A stretch of 64,000 nt of DNA, taken from contig JAYOLL010000001.1 in assembly GCA_038120295.1 (NCBI GenBank), positions 186,001 to 250,000 on the forward strand, in the 5' to 3' direction. Made by a program: the position numbers and the translations under genes. Below, piece after piece: positions 16,876-25,773 of this stretch (position 1 is the stretch's first letter; each line of letters opens with the position of its first letter). The stretch is from JAYOEY01 sp038120295 (GTDB taxonomy: Bacteria > Pseudomonadota > Alphaproteobacteria > MPNO01 > UBA2964). The notes beneath the pieces are model-generated. The model ran no database searches and was not told the origin of the DNA. It saw only the letters and a program-made list of their open reading frames with translations.

Positions 16876-17015
16876 CGGCTTTCCTGCACGATATCGATCA
16901 GCTCGATTTCACCGTCTGCCTGTCTGTAGTCAAAACAAAAACTCTCGGGTTCGTTTATCTCGACCGGTGAGTCCGGGTCCTGGTAATCGTGTGGCGGGTC
17001 AGGCTGTCCCTGAAC
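16818..17015 (-). pseudogene. Possible gene remnant on the minus strand (no start codon)
   Basis: A 65-codon open frame reads a coherent protein-like tail, including EINEPESFCFDYRQADGEIE and SPTSFEQLAASFRKHLG, ending at a TAG at 16818-16820. The frame is closed at its 5' end by a TGA at 17016-17018 and has no ATG, GTG or TTG start. It overlaps the last 19 codons of the PEP-CTERM-like gene on the opposite strand. The rest of the gap to 17157 holds only the TRAP promoter region. It may be the surviving end of a deleted gene. Coding by chance cannot be excluded. Confidence 0.3.
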
Positions 17016-17157
17016 TCAGGCAACCCTTTCGCTGGGGTCTCAAATCGTTGCAGTAATTTTCATGGACGATTTCACAGCTTTGTGATGGGGGAGCATTCGG
17101 GTAACCTTTCGTTCATGTCCTGATCGACAGGGCAATAACAGGGAGGATTACGTAACA

Positions 17158-18234
17158 ATGCATAAGATTCTCAAATCGGCGGTTTGCGTGTCAGCGCTTG
17201 CCGCGTTCTTGGCCCCTGGCATGGCGTTTGCCGCGCCCAAGACGCTCAGCCTGACCATTGCCGACGGCTATCCGCCAAAGGCGCTCCAGGTCCGGACCCT
17301 TATCGAATACTTCATTCCCGAGGTGAATAAGCGTCTCGCAGCCAAGGGCCAGTATAAGATTCGCTGGAACCAGGCTTTCGCCGGACAGATCGTCAAGGTG
17401 CGCCATGTCATGACAGGCATGCAAAAGGGGCTCGCCGATATTGGTGTTGTGACGACCGTGTTCCATCAGGACAAGGTGCCGATGCAGGCGGTGGCCTATG
17501 TTACGCCGTTCGTGACTGCGGACCCGCTGCTGCTGTCTCGCACGGTAGATGAACTGACGCAGAAATTCCCGGAAATGTCGAATGCCTGGAAGAAATATAA
17601 TCAGATCGTCCTGACAAGCTTCTCGGTAATCGATTCCTACCAGATGTTCTTCCGCAACAAGGTCACGAAGCTGGAAGACTTCAACGGCATGAAAATCGCC
17701 GGCGCGGGGATCAACATGCGCTATCTGACCAACACCGGTGCAACGCCTGTCGTCGGCTCAATGGTGCACTACTACAACAAGTTCAAAACCGGTGCGATCG
17801 ACGGCTCGATGCTGTGGACCGATGCGGCCGTCGCCTTCAAGCTGGTCGAGGGCGCCAAGTATATGTGGAAGGCCGATCTCGGTACCGCCAACTCAAAGGC
17901 GCTGACGATGAATCTTGATGCCTACAAGCGATTGCCCAAGGCGGTGCGCGACATCATCCACGAGGTGTCGGTCGATTATCGAGACTATACGGCCAAGGCC
18001 GCGATGGCGGATGCCGACAAGGCCTATGCCAGCTATAAGGCGAAAGGCGGCGAGATCATCCAGGTGTCGGAAGCCGATCGCAAGAAATGGGCGAACAACA
18101 TGCCCAACATCGCCAAGGACTGGGCGTCGGATCTCGACAAGAAAGGACTTCCGGGCACCAAGCTGCTCCAGGCCTATATGGACAAGATGCGGGCGGCCAA
18201 ACAGCCGATCCTGCGCCAGTGGGACAAGGAATAA
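17158..18234 (+). CDS. TRAP transporter substrate-binding protein (DctP family)
   Basis: A 358-residue periplasmic solute receptor with a clear signal peptide (MHKILKSAVCVSALAAFLAPGMAFA). The mature domain contains WNQAFAGQIVKVRHVMTGMQKGLADIG and the FFRNKVTKLEDFNGMKIAGAG segment that corresponds to the substrate-binding arginine-containing region of DctP proteins. It starts with a good AGGGAGGATT site. It is followed by the small and large permease genes with 6-nt and overlapping spacing. The substrate is likely a carboxylate but cannot be named. Confidence 0.92.
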   Translation: MHKILKSAVCVSALAAFLAPGMAFAAPKTLSLTIADGYPPKALQVRTLIEYFIPEVNKRLAAKGQYKIRWNQAFAGQIVKVRHVMTGMQKGLADIGVVTTVFHQDKVPMQAVAYVTPFVTADPLLLSRTVDELTQKFPEMSNAWKKYNQIVLTSFSVIDSYQMFFRNKVTKLEDFNGMKIAGAGINMRYLTNTGATPVVGSMVHYYNKFKTGAIDGSMLWTDAAVAFKLVEGAKYMWKADLGTANSKALTMNLDAYKRLPKAVRDIIHEVSVDYRDYTAKAAMADADKAYASYKAKGGEIIQVSEADRKKWANNMPNIAKDWASDLDKKGLPGTKLLQAYMDKMRAAKQPILRQWDKE

Positions 18235-18240
18235 TCCTTC

Positions 18241-18819
18241 TTGTCTGAACCTGCTGAGAGCAAAGACGTGGCGGGGCGCGAGGATAGCGCCCCGCTTCGC
18301 GTGTTCGGCGGAGTCGTCAGCGGCATGAATGCCGCCGGCTCCTGCTGGATCGTCGTGCTGATGCTGCTTATCAATATCGAGGCGATTGGCCGGTCGGCAT
18401 TCAATTCCCCCATTATCGGCGTGATCGAGATGATCGAGATTTCGATCATCGGAATCGTTTTCATGCAGCTGGCGGATTCGCTCCGGCGCGGCGTGATGAC
18501 GCGCTCCGATGGGCTGGTCAATCAGATGATGCAGCGCCTGCCTGCGATCGGACATTTCATGGGAGTGATTACCCATCTGCTCGGCGCGATATTTATGATC
18601 ATCATCCTGTTCGGCAGCATTCCCTATCTCGGGGAATCCTGGAGAAAGGATTACTATATCGGCGTCGAAGGCATGTTTACCGCGCCTGTCTGGCCCATCG
18701 CTCTGATCATTGTTGTCGCCGTATTCGTCACGATGGTGCAGTTCCTTGTCATGCTGGCGGGGAATGTCCGCGGCATGCTCGCACCGGCGCCGGTTGATAA
18801 GGGGAGAGAAACCCCATGA
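18241..18819 (+). CDS. TRAP transporter small permease (DctQ family)
   Basis: A 192-residue four-helix membrane protein. It begins at a TTG six bases after the receptor stop codon and ends with a 4-nt overlap on the large permease gene, which supports the unusual start. Hydrophobic segments occur at about 31-55, 65-85, 105-128 and 150-172. DctQ bridges the receptor to the transport channel. The TTG may lower expression relative to the binding protein, but this is inferred only. Confidence 0.88.
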   Translation: MSEPAESKDVAGREDSAPLRVFGGVVSGMNAAGSCWIVVLMLLINIEAIGRSAFNSPIIGVIEMIEISIIGIVFMQLADSLRRGVMTRSDGLVNQMMQRLPAIGHFMGVITHLLGAIFMIIILFGSIPYLGESWRKDYYIGVEGMFTAPVWPIALIIVVAVFVTMVQFLVMLAGNVRGMLAPAPVDKGRETP

Positions 18820-20132
18820 TCGGCGTCGAGGTAGGGATCGCATCGGTCCTTCTTATTCTAGTCCTGATCTATACCGGGATCCATGTCGCGGTGGCTCTGG
18901 GGCTGGTCTCCTTCGTCGGCGTGTGGATCTATCGCGGTAATATCGATGTTGCGATCAGCCTGCTGACGGCGGCGACGCATGACACGATTGCGCACGAAGT
19001 ATTTGCGAACGTACCCCTGTTCGCACTGATGGGCATTGTTTCGAGCGAAATCGGGCTGGGTGCAGATGTCTATAAGGTAGCCGACCAGATGTTTCGTCGG
19101 GTACGGGCCGGTCTCGGCATGGCGACAGTGGCGGCCAACGCGCTGTTTGCGTCGATCACAGGCTCTTCGATCGCCTCCGCGTCCGTGTTTACCCGGATAG
19201 CGGTTCCGGAAATGCGACGGTTCGGTTATTCGCGCCCGTTTTCCGTCGGCGTTGTGGCCGGTAGCTCTGTGCTGGGAATGCTGATCCCGCCATCGGCGAT
19301 GCTGATTATCTTTGCGATTGTGGCAGAACGGTCGGTCGGCGACATGTTCATCGCCGGCTTCATTCCTGGAATCATGCTCGCTGTTGCCTTTATTCTCGGC
19401 ATTCTGCTGATGTCCTACATCAAGCCGTCGTTCATCGGTGAAAGGCTGTCGCGGTCGGAAGAAGAAGCACCGCCTGAGATGAGTGCAAAGGAGATATTCG
19501 GGCTTCTGTTGCCCGTCGCAGGGCTGGTGGTTGTGGTTCTGGGCGGCATTTATTCCGGTTGGTTTTCGCCTGAGGAAGCGGGGGCCGCCGGGTCTGCCGG
19601 CGCACTCGCCATCGGGTTGTTGAAGCGCAGGCTGACCTGGCGTGGATTCTGGCGTGTGCTGGTGGAAACGGGCCAGATCACCGCCGCCATCCTGTTCCTC
19701 ATCATCGCCGCTTCGATGTACAGCCGGATGCTCGGCGTTGCGGCTTTGCCGACGCTGTTCAGCGAATGGCTTGCGGACCTGAATTTGGGGCTGACAGGAC
19801 TTATGGTGATCTACGTCATCCTGATGGTGGCGCTCGGTACGATCATCGAGACTGCGTCCATCATCCTGATCGTCGTACCACTGTTTCTCGGTTCGGTAGA
19901 GGCGCTCGGCGGCGATATCGTGTGGTTCGGGATCGTTACGGTGATCGGCGCCGAGATAGGTCTGTTAACGCCCCCGCTGGGCATATCGTGCTTTACGATC
20001 AAGAGTACCATTCGAGATCCGTCAATCACGCTTCGGCATATCTTCACCGGCGCGTTTCCGTTCGCGGTAATCATGCTGCTGGTGCTGATCCTGATCATTG
20101 CTTTCCCCTGGCTCAGCCTTGCGCTGCTATAG
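18816..20132 (+). CDS. TRAP transporter large permease (DctM family)
   Basis: A 438-residue protein with about twelve hydrophobic helices, opening MIGVEVGIASVLLILVLIYTGIHVAVALG. The conserved elements are NVPLFALMGIVSSEIGLGADVY, FASITGSSIASASVFTRIAVPEM and the SVLGMLIPPSAMLIIFAIVAERSVGDMF helical hairpin. The length matches the family (about 430). It is the ion-coupled transport subunit. It overlaps the small permease gene by four bases and is followed after 39 nt by a VOC gene that may be in the same transcript. Confidence 0.95.
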   Translation: MIGVEVGIASVLLILVLIYTGIHVAVALGLVSFVGVWIYRGNIDVAISLLTAATHDTIAHEVFANVPLFALMGIVSSEIGLGADVYKVADQMFRRVRAGLGMATVAANALFASITGSSIASASVFTRIAVPEMRRFGYSRPFSVGVVAGSSVLGMLIPPSAMLIIFAIVAERSVGDMFIAGFIPGIMLAVAFILGILLMSYIKPSFIGERLSRSEEEAPPEMSAKEIFGLLLPVAGLVVVVLGGIYSGWFSPEEAGAAGSAGALAIGLLKRRLTWRGFWRVLVETGQITAAILFLIIAASMYSRMLGVAALPTLFSEWLADLNLGLTGLMVIYVILMVALGTIIETASIILIVVPLFLGSVEALGGDIVWFGIVTVIGAEIGLLTPPLGISCFTIKSTIRDPSITLRHIFTGAFPFAVIMLLVLILIIAFPWLSLALL

Positions 20133-20171
20133 CGTTAGCGGCAGAATTCCGGCCATCCAAAGGAGGCGTAC

Positions 20172-20570
20172 ATGATCAAAATGAAGGGGCTGACCCATTT
20201 CACCATTCCGGTGAAGGACCTGGAAAATTCGAAAGACTTCTACGTCAACACGCTCGGGTTCGAGTTCGTCCGGGAGAACCCGCATATGGTGTTCTGCAAG
20301 TGTCAGAACGATTATTTCGTTCTGACTCGGTCGGAAAACCCGATCGATCCCAACCCGGGCGATAGTCATGACATCCACACCGCGTTCTATGTCGATTCCG
20401 ACGAGTACGATCGGGCGCTGGATTACCTTGAGGGTAAAGGCATCCGGGTGTTCAAGTCAGAGGAACGCCACGGTGATGCTACCTTCACCGGCCGCAGCGC
20501 CTATTTCCACGACCCGGACAGGAACGTCCTGGAACTGCTGGATTCCGACAAGGGAACCCATCACGACTGA
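20172..20570 (+). CDS. VOC-family protein (glyoxalase/dioxygenase-like)
   Basis: A 132-residue VOC domain protein beginning MIKMKGLTHFTIPVKDLENSKDFYVNTLGFEFV, with the metal-ligand pattern T-H-F-T, H-D-I-H-T-A-F-Y and R-N-V-L-E-L-L. The start is preceded by an AAAGGAGG site. It directly follows the TRAP large permease gene, so it may process the imported substrate. The small size suggests a dimer, with the active site completed across subunits. Substrate unknown. Confidence 0.8.
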   Translation: MIKMKGLTHFTIPVKDLENSKDFYVNTLGFEFVRENPHMVFCKCQNDYFVLTRSENPIDPNPGDSHDIHTAFYVDSDEYDRALDYLEGKGIRVFKSEERHGDATFTGRSAYFHDPDRNVLELLDSDKGTHHD

Positions 20571-20592
20571 CCGGTCGTCTTACGGCAAAAGA

Positions 20593-20622
20593 AAAACCCC
20601 CGGGCGGATGCCCGGGGGTTTT
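20593..20622. terminator. Bidirectional rho-independent terminator
   Basis: A perfect 13-bp stem (20593-20605 with 20610-20622, loop GGAT) has A-rich and T-rich ends on both sides, followed by a further T-run at 20624-20628. It lies between the convergent VOC gene and the TctC-type gene and can terminate both. Confidence 0.9.
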
Positions 20623-20644
20623 GTTTTTCGACCTGTTCGGAAGA

Positions 20645-21958
20645 TCAGCTCTTGCAGTCGAGCTTCTTCGCCGTGGTCTTGTTGCCGTAGTAATGGAAGG
20701 TGCAGTTCATGCCCATCTTGATGGCCTTCCGCTTCGCTTTCTTGCCGTCTACGAGCACTTCGGTCTTGCTGCCGGAGACGTTGGCCCGGCGGTTCTTGCC
20801 CTTGTAGTCGATGGTGATTCGGCGGCCGTCGCGCTGGATTTTGACGACCTTACCGGCTTCGACGACGATCGGCAGTTCGACCTTCTCGACCGGGCCCTTG
20901 AACTTGAACATTTCCTTCAGGGCAGCCATCTTCTCGGTCGGGGTCTTGGACAGCTCCTTAAGAATTTTTTCGATCTCGTCGCCCGACACGAACTCGATTT
21001 CGCGTTTAATACGCTTGGCGTCGGCGAGGAATTCCGGGTCCTTGGTCATTGCCGCAAAAGCATTCTTCATTGCGACGACACGCGCTCTCGGCACTTCCGC
21101 CGCCATGGCGAACGGACGACCGAATACCGGCGGGATCACCGTCAGCTGGAAGTACAGCCTCGCGTCTTCCATGGTCACGCCCTTGGCGAGCTGGTCCTTG
21201 GTCAGCACGTCGCTCAGGAGCGGTACGCTCAGCTTTGTCATCTGCGGATCGGGATGCAGCGAAATCTGCACCAGCGGGACGATCTCGCCGCTATCCAGCA
21301 TGTGCTTGGCCTGTTCCGCGAACGAAGCCCAGCTCTGGCACACGCCGTCGAGCTCGCCGCGACCGATCGCCAGATGAATCTGCGGCGTGGCCGGATAACC
21401 ACGGATCAGCTTCATGTTGGCGCCCATCGTGTTGCGCAGAAGGGCCGGCCAGAACTCGGTCGAATTCGGTCCGGTGCCGCCGAATGTGAGCTGTTTGCCG
21501 AAAAGATCGCTGAAATTTTTCACGCCGGTCCGTTTCGCGACGGCGCAGACGCCGGCTTCCTTGGCGAGACTGCCCAGCCAGTTGAGCTCCGCTGCCTTGA
21601 ACTTCGGACCCTTCTGGCCCATCAGCTGGACCAGCGGAACCGACCGCTGCAGACCGCCGACGATCGAGCCGTCCTTGGGCGCGGCGTTGAACACGAAGTT
21701 CGCGCCGATAATGCCGCCGGCGCCCGTCATGTTCTGAACGATCATGGTCGGGTTACCGGGGATGTGCTTGCCGATATGGCGCGCGACAAGACGCGCATAC
21801 ACGTCGTAACCGCCGCCGGCGCCGGAGCCGACGATCATTTTCAGGCGTTTGCCTTTGTAGAAATCCTCAACCTCGTCAGCGGATGCGGACGGGGCCGCGA
21901 TGCCGAAACCGACGGCTACGGCCAGCGCCGCAGCGGAAATGCGTTTTATAGTTTTCAT
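20645..21958 (-). CDS. TctC-type tripartite tricarboxylate transporter binding protein with extra C-terminal domain
   Basis: A 437-residue protein with a signal peptide (about 1-27, ending SASA). The Bug/TctC fold is recognised by GSGAGGGYDVYARLVARHIGKHIPGNP and MTGAGGIIGANF, and by WLGSLAKEAGVCAVAKRTGV. TctC proteins are usually about 320-340 residues. Here residues about 366-437 form an additional basic domain (QRDGRRITIDYKGKNRR ... MGMNCTFHYYGNKTT ... CKS) with two cysteines that could form a disulfide. A good AACAGGAGG site precedes the start. The membrane subunits TctA/B are not adjacent, so it is an orphan receptor. Confidence 0.85.
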   Translation of the reverse strand: MKTIKRISAAALAVAVGFGIAAPSASADEVEDFYKGKRLKMIVGSGAGGGYDVYARLVARHIGKHIPGNPTMIVQNMTGAGGIIGANFVFNAAPKDGSIVGGLQRSVPLVQLMGQKGPKFKAAELNWLGSLAKEAGVCAVAKRTGVKNFSDLFGKQLTFGGTGPNSTEFWPALLRNTMGANMKLIRGYPATPQIHLAIGRGELDGVCQSWASFAEQAKHMLDSGEIVPLVQISLHPDPQMTKLSVPLLSDVLTKDQLAKGVTMEDARLYFQLTVIPPVFGRPFAMAAEVPRARVVAMKNAFAAMTKDPEFLADAKRIKREIEFVSGDEIEKILKELSKTPTEKMAALKEMFKFKGPVEKVELPIVVEAGKVVKIQRDGRRITIDYKGKNRRANVSGSKTEVLVDGKKAKRKAIKMGMNCTFHYYGNKTTAKKLDCKS

Positions 21959-22078
21959 AAATTTACCTCCTGTTCAGGGCGGGCGACATCTTCTGCCCGC
22001 CCGTGGCCGGGAGATTAGCAATGCTAAGCCGTCGGGCCAATGGCGAATTTATGGCGGAAATCGGGCGATTGATTGCGG

Positions 22079-22819
22079 TTAGTGGCGATTGCCGAGGTCT
22101 CGTAACTCTTTCAGAACCGGCATGTCTTCGATATCCCGCTCCGTCAGGCAGGACCAGTCTATTCCGGCAGGGGCCGGAAGAGGGGAGGCGATTTCGAATG
22201 CGCCCTGCGGCGTCGCAATGGCGGAGAGCGGCAGGTCGGTTGGTTCGGACGGAAAATCGCCGACCAGACCGATATCGTGTACGGTCGTGGCGACCGGGAC
22301 GGCGCGATGGCCGAGTTCGCGCAGGATGGCGAATTCGATGTCGCTATAGCCTTCTCCCTTGCCGCAGCGCTTTCCGGCGCGCGTGACCGCGACGGAGCCG
22401 GCAACGATGGCGTCGACCTGCGGCATATCCTCGAGGGCGACCAGTTCTCCCCATTGTTCCGAGCTCGATAGCGCTGCGGCCTCGTTGAACTTGTCCGGCG
22501 GAAGGCGGGCAGGATCGAATTTCCTGAATCCCGCCTTGAGTCTCGGCGTCGGCATGAAATAGGTGATGCCGCGGCGCAGGGCTTCGACGCGTACCGGCTT
22601 TTGCGGAGAATCGGGGTTTATTTTGAGAAGCTTCGCATCGCGCCAGGGCGGCAGCGTGAACAGATGCCTTGCTGCCGCTTCCGCCCCCTTGAAGTTGGGA
22701 ATACGGCCGCGCACGGGAAAGGGGAAACGCGCCAGTTTTCGTTCGGTCAGAGCTTGCCAGATTGTCTCGCGGGCGTCGGCTTTCGATTTGAATTTCCGGT
22801 CGCCGAAATCGTCGCTCAT
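22079..22819 (-). CDS. 5-formyltetrahydrofolate cyclo-ligase family protein (MTHFS-like)
   Basis: A 246-residue protein of the large MTHFS-type family. Key elements are SKADARETIWQAL near residue 10, KINPDSPQKPVRVEALRRGITYFMPTPRL, AGSVAVTRAGKRCGKGEGYSDIEFAILRELGHR (the GKGxGYxD core) and VATTVHDIGLVGDFPSEPTDLPLS. The enzyme converts 5-formyl-THF to methenyl-THF. It is longer than the classical 190-residue enzyme and resembles the MTHFSD-like branch. The ATG at 22819 overlaps the stop of the S9 peptidase gene by four bases (ATGA), so it is co-translated downstream of that gene. Confidence 0.85.
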   Translation of the reverse strand: MSDDFGDRKFKSKADARETIWQALTERKLARFPFPVRGRIPNFKGAEAAARHLFTLPPWRDAKLLKINPDSPQKPVRVEALRRGITYFMPTPRLKAGFRKFDPARLPPDKFNEAAALSSSEQWGELVALEDMPQVDAIVAGSVAVTRAGKRCGKGEGYSDIEFAILRELGHRAVPVATTVHDIGLVGDFPSEPTDLPLSAIATPQGAFEIASPLPAPAGIDWSCLTERDIEDMPVLKELRDLGNRH

Positions 22820-24915
22820 GATCGGTTGCTGCCTGACACCATCAGCGCGAACCCGTATGACAAGGCGATTTCCTTGAGTCGATCGAAACGGCCGGACGCC
22901 CCGCCATGCCCGGCGTCCATATTGATCCAGCACAGAATATCGGTGTTTCCCTGATTGTGATGGCGTAGCTTTGCCGCCCATTTAGCAGGTTCCCAGTAGG
23001 TGACGCGCGGATCTGTCAGCCCGCCGGTCGCCAGAACATTGGGATAGGCCTTATCCGCGATGTTGGTATAGGGGCAATAAGCGGCCATGTCGTTGAAGGC
23101 CTCTTCCTCGCGGATCGGATCGCCCCATTCTACCCATTCGGGAGGAGTCAGCGGCAGGGTCTTGTCCGACATGGTGTTGATTACGTCGACGAACGGGACC
23201 TCGGCCAGAATGCCGCGGAACAGGTCGGGCCGCATGTTCGCTACCGCACCCATCAGCATGCCGCCGGCTGACCGTCCCTGCGCGACGATGGAGCCGACAG
23301 AGGTGTATTTCCGTTCCACCAGCATCTCGGCTGCGGCGATGAAATCGCGGAACGTGTTCATCTTTTTCTTCATCTTGCCGTCGAGATACCAGCCATAACC
23401 GCGATCGGTGCCGCCCCGGATATGGGCGACGGCATGAACGAAGCCGCGGTCCACCAGGCTGAACACGTTGGGGGAGAAGGCGGCAGGGATAGAGATGCCG
23501 TAGGAACCGTACCCGTAAAGAAGCAGTGGCGCTGTGCCGTCGACCGGCGTCGATTTCGCGTGCAGGACTGTCACCGGAACTTCGATGCCGTCATGACTCT
23601 TGGCGTAGAGCCGCCGGCAGACGTATTTTTCGGGGTCGTGGCCTGACGGAATTTCCTGTTCCTTGCGTAACTGGCGCGTTCTCGTCGCCATGTCGTAATC
23701 GTAGATCCGTTGCGGCGTGGTCGGCGAGGAGTAGGCGAAACGCAGGATCGTCGTCGCGAACTCGTAGCCAGGCATCAGAGACAGGTCGTAGGCTTCCTCG
23801 TCGAACGCGATGGCGTGTTCCTCGCCGGTGGCGATCTCGCGGATGACAATGCGGGGCAGAGCGTCCTCCCGCTCTAGCCGTACGAGGTGTCGTTCGAACA
23901 GCAACATCGAACGGATCAGACGACCGGGCTGGTGCGGCACGACCTCCGTCCAGTTCCCCGGCGAGGGGTCGGCGATGGGGGCGGAAACGATCTTGAAATC
24001 CAACGCACCGTCGTGGTTGGTGCGGATGAAGAACGATTCGCCGTGGTCGCTGAAATCGCACGTGATCCCGGTTTCCTTCGCCCACAGCATACGGGGTGGA
24101 TCCTCCGGTCTTGCCGCATCGATGGCAAGGACCTCTGTCGTGTCGGAATGGTCATGGGAGTCGATCAAGATGAAGCGCCCGCTCTCGGTCTCGCCCGCAC
24201 TCATATAAAAAGCCGGGTCGCTGTCCTCATGGATGGAGACATCGGTCTGCGGGTCGGTGCCCACAACATGCCGCATCACCCGGCACGGTCGATGGTTTTC
24301 GTCGAGCACCGTATAGATAAGTGATGACGAGTCCCGCGAGAAGGACAGGTCGCCCAGCGCATCCTGAAGCAGGTCGGGCAGCGTCGTGCCACGTTCGAGG
24401 TCGCGAATCTCAACCGTGCAGTACTCGGACCCGTTTCGGTCGATCGCCGCGGCCAGCAGTCGGTGGTCCGGCGCGTGCGCCGCGCCGTTGACCGAGAAGA
24501 ATTTCTCGCCCTCCGCTTCCGCATTGCCGTCGATCAGGACCTGCTCTCCTGAGCCGTCAGTCACACCGCGCGGTCGGCGGCAGTATATCGGATACTGCTG
24601 GCCGGTCTCGAACCGCCGGTAATACTCCCAGTCGCCGTCGGGCGACGGCACCGTGGAATCGTCCTCCTTTATCCGTCCCTTGAGCTCCTCGAAAAGCGTT
24701 TCGCGCAGGTTTTCTATCGGTGCGAGAACGTGATCCGTCCAGGCATTCTCCGCCTCGAGATGGGTGCGAATGTCCGGGGCCAGCGCATCCGGTTCGCGCA
24801 TGACGCGCTGCCAGTCCTCGTCCTTGAGCCACGCGTACGGATCGCTCAGCGTGCGGCCGAACCGTTCTTCCGTCTTTTCGCGCCGTTCGGCGCAGGGTGG
24901 TGATTCTTTTGTCAT
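22816..24915 (-). CDS. S9 family prolyl oligopeptidase / oligopeptidase B
   Basis: A 699-residue serine peptidase with an N-terminal seven-bladed beta-propeller and a C-terminal alpha/beta hydrolase domain. The catalytic serine sits in VAQGRSAGGMLMGAV, the aspartate lies near GGLTDPRVTYWEPAKWAA, and the histidine is in DAGHGGASGRF. The motif GYGSYG marks the propeller-catalytic junction. Oligopeptidase B cuts short peptides after Lys or Arg. The ATG at 24915 gives a typical N-terminus; an in-frame ATG at 24948 is possible. Translation couples into the MTHFS-like gene. Confidence 0.92.
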   Translation of the reverse strand: MTKESPPCAERREKTEERFGRTLSDPYAWLKDEDWQRVMREPDALAPDIRTHLEAENAWTDHVLAPIENLRETLFEELKGRIKEDDSTVPSPDGDWEYYRRFETGQQYPIYCRRPRGVTDGSGEQVLIDGNAEAEGEKFFSVNGAAHAPDHRLLAAAIDRNGSEYCTVEIRDLERGTTLPDLLQDALGDLSFSRDSSSLIYTVLDENHRPCRVMRHVVGTDPQTDVSIHEDSDPAFYMSAGETESGRFILIDSHDHSDTTEVLAIDAARPEDPPRMLWAKETGITCDFSDHGESFFIRTNHDGALDFKIVSAPIADPSPGNWTEVVPHQPGRLIRSMLLFERHLVRLEREDALPRIVIREIATGEEHAIAFDEEAYDLSLMPGYEFATTILRFAYSSPTTPQRIYDYDMATRTRQLRKEQEIPSGHDPEKYVCRRLYAKSHDGIEVPVTVLHAKSTPVDGTAPLLLYGYGSYGISIPAAFSPNVFSLVDRGFVHAVAHIRGGTDRGYGWYLDGKMKKKMNTFRDFIAAAEMLVERKYTSVGSIVAQGRSAGGMLMGAVANMRPDLFRGILAEVPFVDVINTMSDKTLPLTPPEWVEWGDPIREEEAFNDMAAYCPYTNIADKAYPNVLATGGLTDPRVTYWEPAKWAAKLRHHNQGNTDILCWINMDAGHGGASGRFDRLKEIALSYGFALMVSGSNRS

Positions 24916-25109
24916 CGGTCCGTCTCGTGTCTGGGTAACGCGGCGCATCTATATCGACGTCGGGTCGATACAGGCAAGTCTCGGACCAACACAAAAAGTT
25001 CGAAATTATTCTTCGGCCAGTGACCCGTTTAGAGATTCGACCCGTACAGGCAACGCGTTCGTCGAATGCGGCGCAGAAGCGAGCAAACTTTCTCACAGGA
25101 GACATCAAA

Positions 25110-25604
25110 ATGTTTGGTATCAAATCACTAGCACGGGTTGCTGCCTTTACGGCAGCGCTTTTCCTCTCAGCGACTGGCGCCAAGGCCATGGAGAAGGACA
25201 TCGTCGACACGGCCGTTGCGGCGGGGTCGTTCAGTACCCTCGTAGCCGCGGTCAAAGCGGCGGGACTGGTCGAGACGCTGAAATCCAAGGGGCCTTTCAC
25301 CGTATTCGCTCCGACCGACGAAGCTTTCGCAAAGCTGCCCAAGGGTACGCTTGAGAATCTGTTGAAACCGGAGAACAAGGATAAGCTGGTCGCAGTTCTG
25401 ACCTATCACGTGCTGTCAGGAAAGGTGATGGCATCCGACATCGCCGGAAAGAAGATGGACGTGCCGACCGTGCAGGGCAGCAAGGTTGCGGTCGACGCCA
25501 CCTCCGGCGTAACGGTCGACAAGGCGAACGTCGTAAAAGCCGATATCGCGACGTCGAACGGCGTGATCCATGTTATCGACACGGTAATTCTGCCGGTCCA
25601 GTAA
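25110..25604 (+). CDS. Secreted fasciclin-domain (FAS1) protein
   Basis: A 164-residue protein with a signal peptide (MFGIKSLARVAAFTAALFLSATGAKA) and one FAS1 domain. The two conserved FAS1 boxes are FTVFAPTDEAFAKLPKGTLENLL (H1) and GVIHVIDTVILP (H2), with the central LTYHVLSGKVMASD strand. Such proteins are periplasmic or surface adhesins. The start follows a CAGGAG site. A terminator at 25628-25650 follows. The divergent neighbour is the S9 peptidase gene, 194 bp away. Confidence 0.92.
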   Translation: MFGIKSLARVAAFTAALFLSATGAKAMEKDIVDTAVAAGSFSTLVAAVKAAGLVETLKSKGPFTVFAPTDEAFAKLPKGTLENLLKPENKDKLVAVLTYHVLSGKVMASDIAGKKMDVPTVQGSKVAVDATSGVTVDKANVVKADIATSNGVIHVIDTVILPVQ

Positions 25605-25627
25605 CCGCACAAGCTCTGAAAACACGA

Positions 25628-25654
25628 CGGGCCGGCATCATGCCGGCCCGTTTT
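25628..25654 (+). terminator. Rho-independent terminator after the fasciclin gene
   Basis: A perfect 10-bp stem (25628-25637 with 25641-25650, loop TCA) is followed by TTTT at 25651-25654 and a second T-run. It lies 23 nt after the fasciclin stop codon. Confidence 0.9.
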
Positions 25655-25773
25655 CGTTTTTGCATATTCGACGGCAACTATGCCCGGATTCAGCCGTGAA
25701 TTCGTGCGCGGGCCGGTGATCCATGTTCCTGCCAACCCCGTATCGGAAGTAGTAGCAAGAATGGAGCAGGCAT

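Noticed and set aside
20621..22018. A 465-codon plus-strand open frame
   Set aside because: It is antisense to the TctC-type receptor gene, which has a signal peptide and a ribosome site.
24915..24948. An upstream start (24948) for the S9 peptidase
   Set aside because: It lacks a ribosome site and adds residues not seen in family members; 24915 preferred but not certain.
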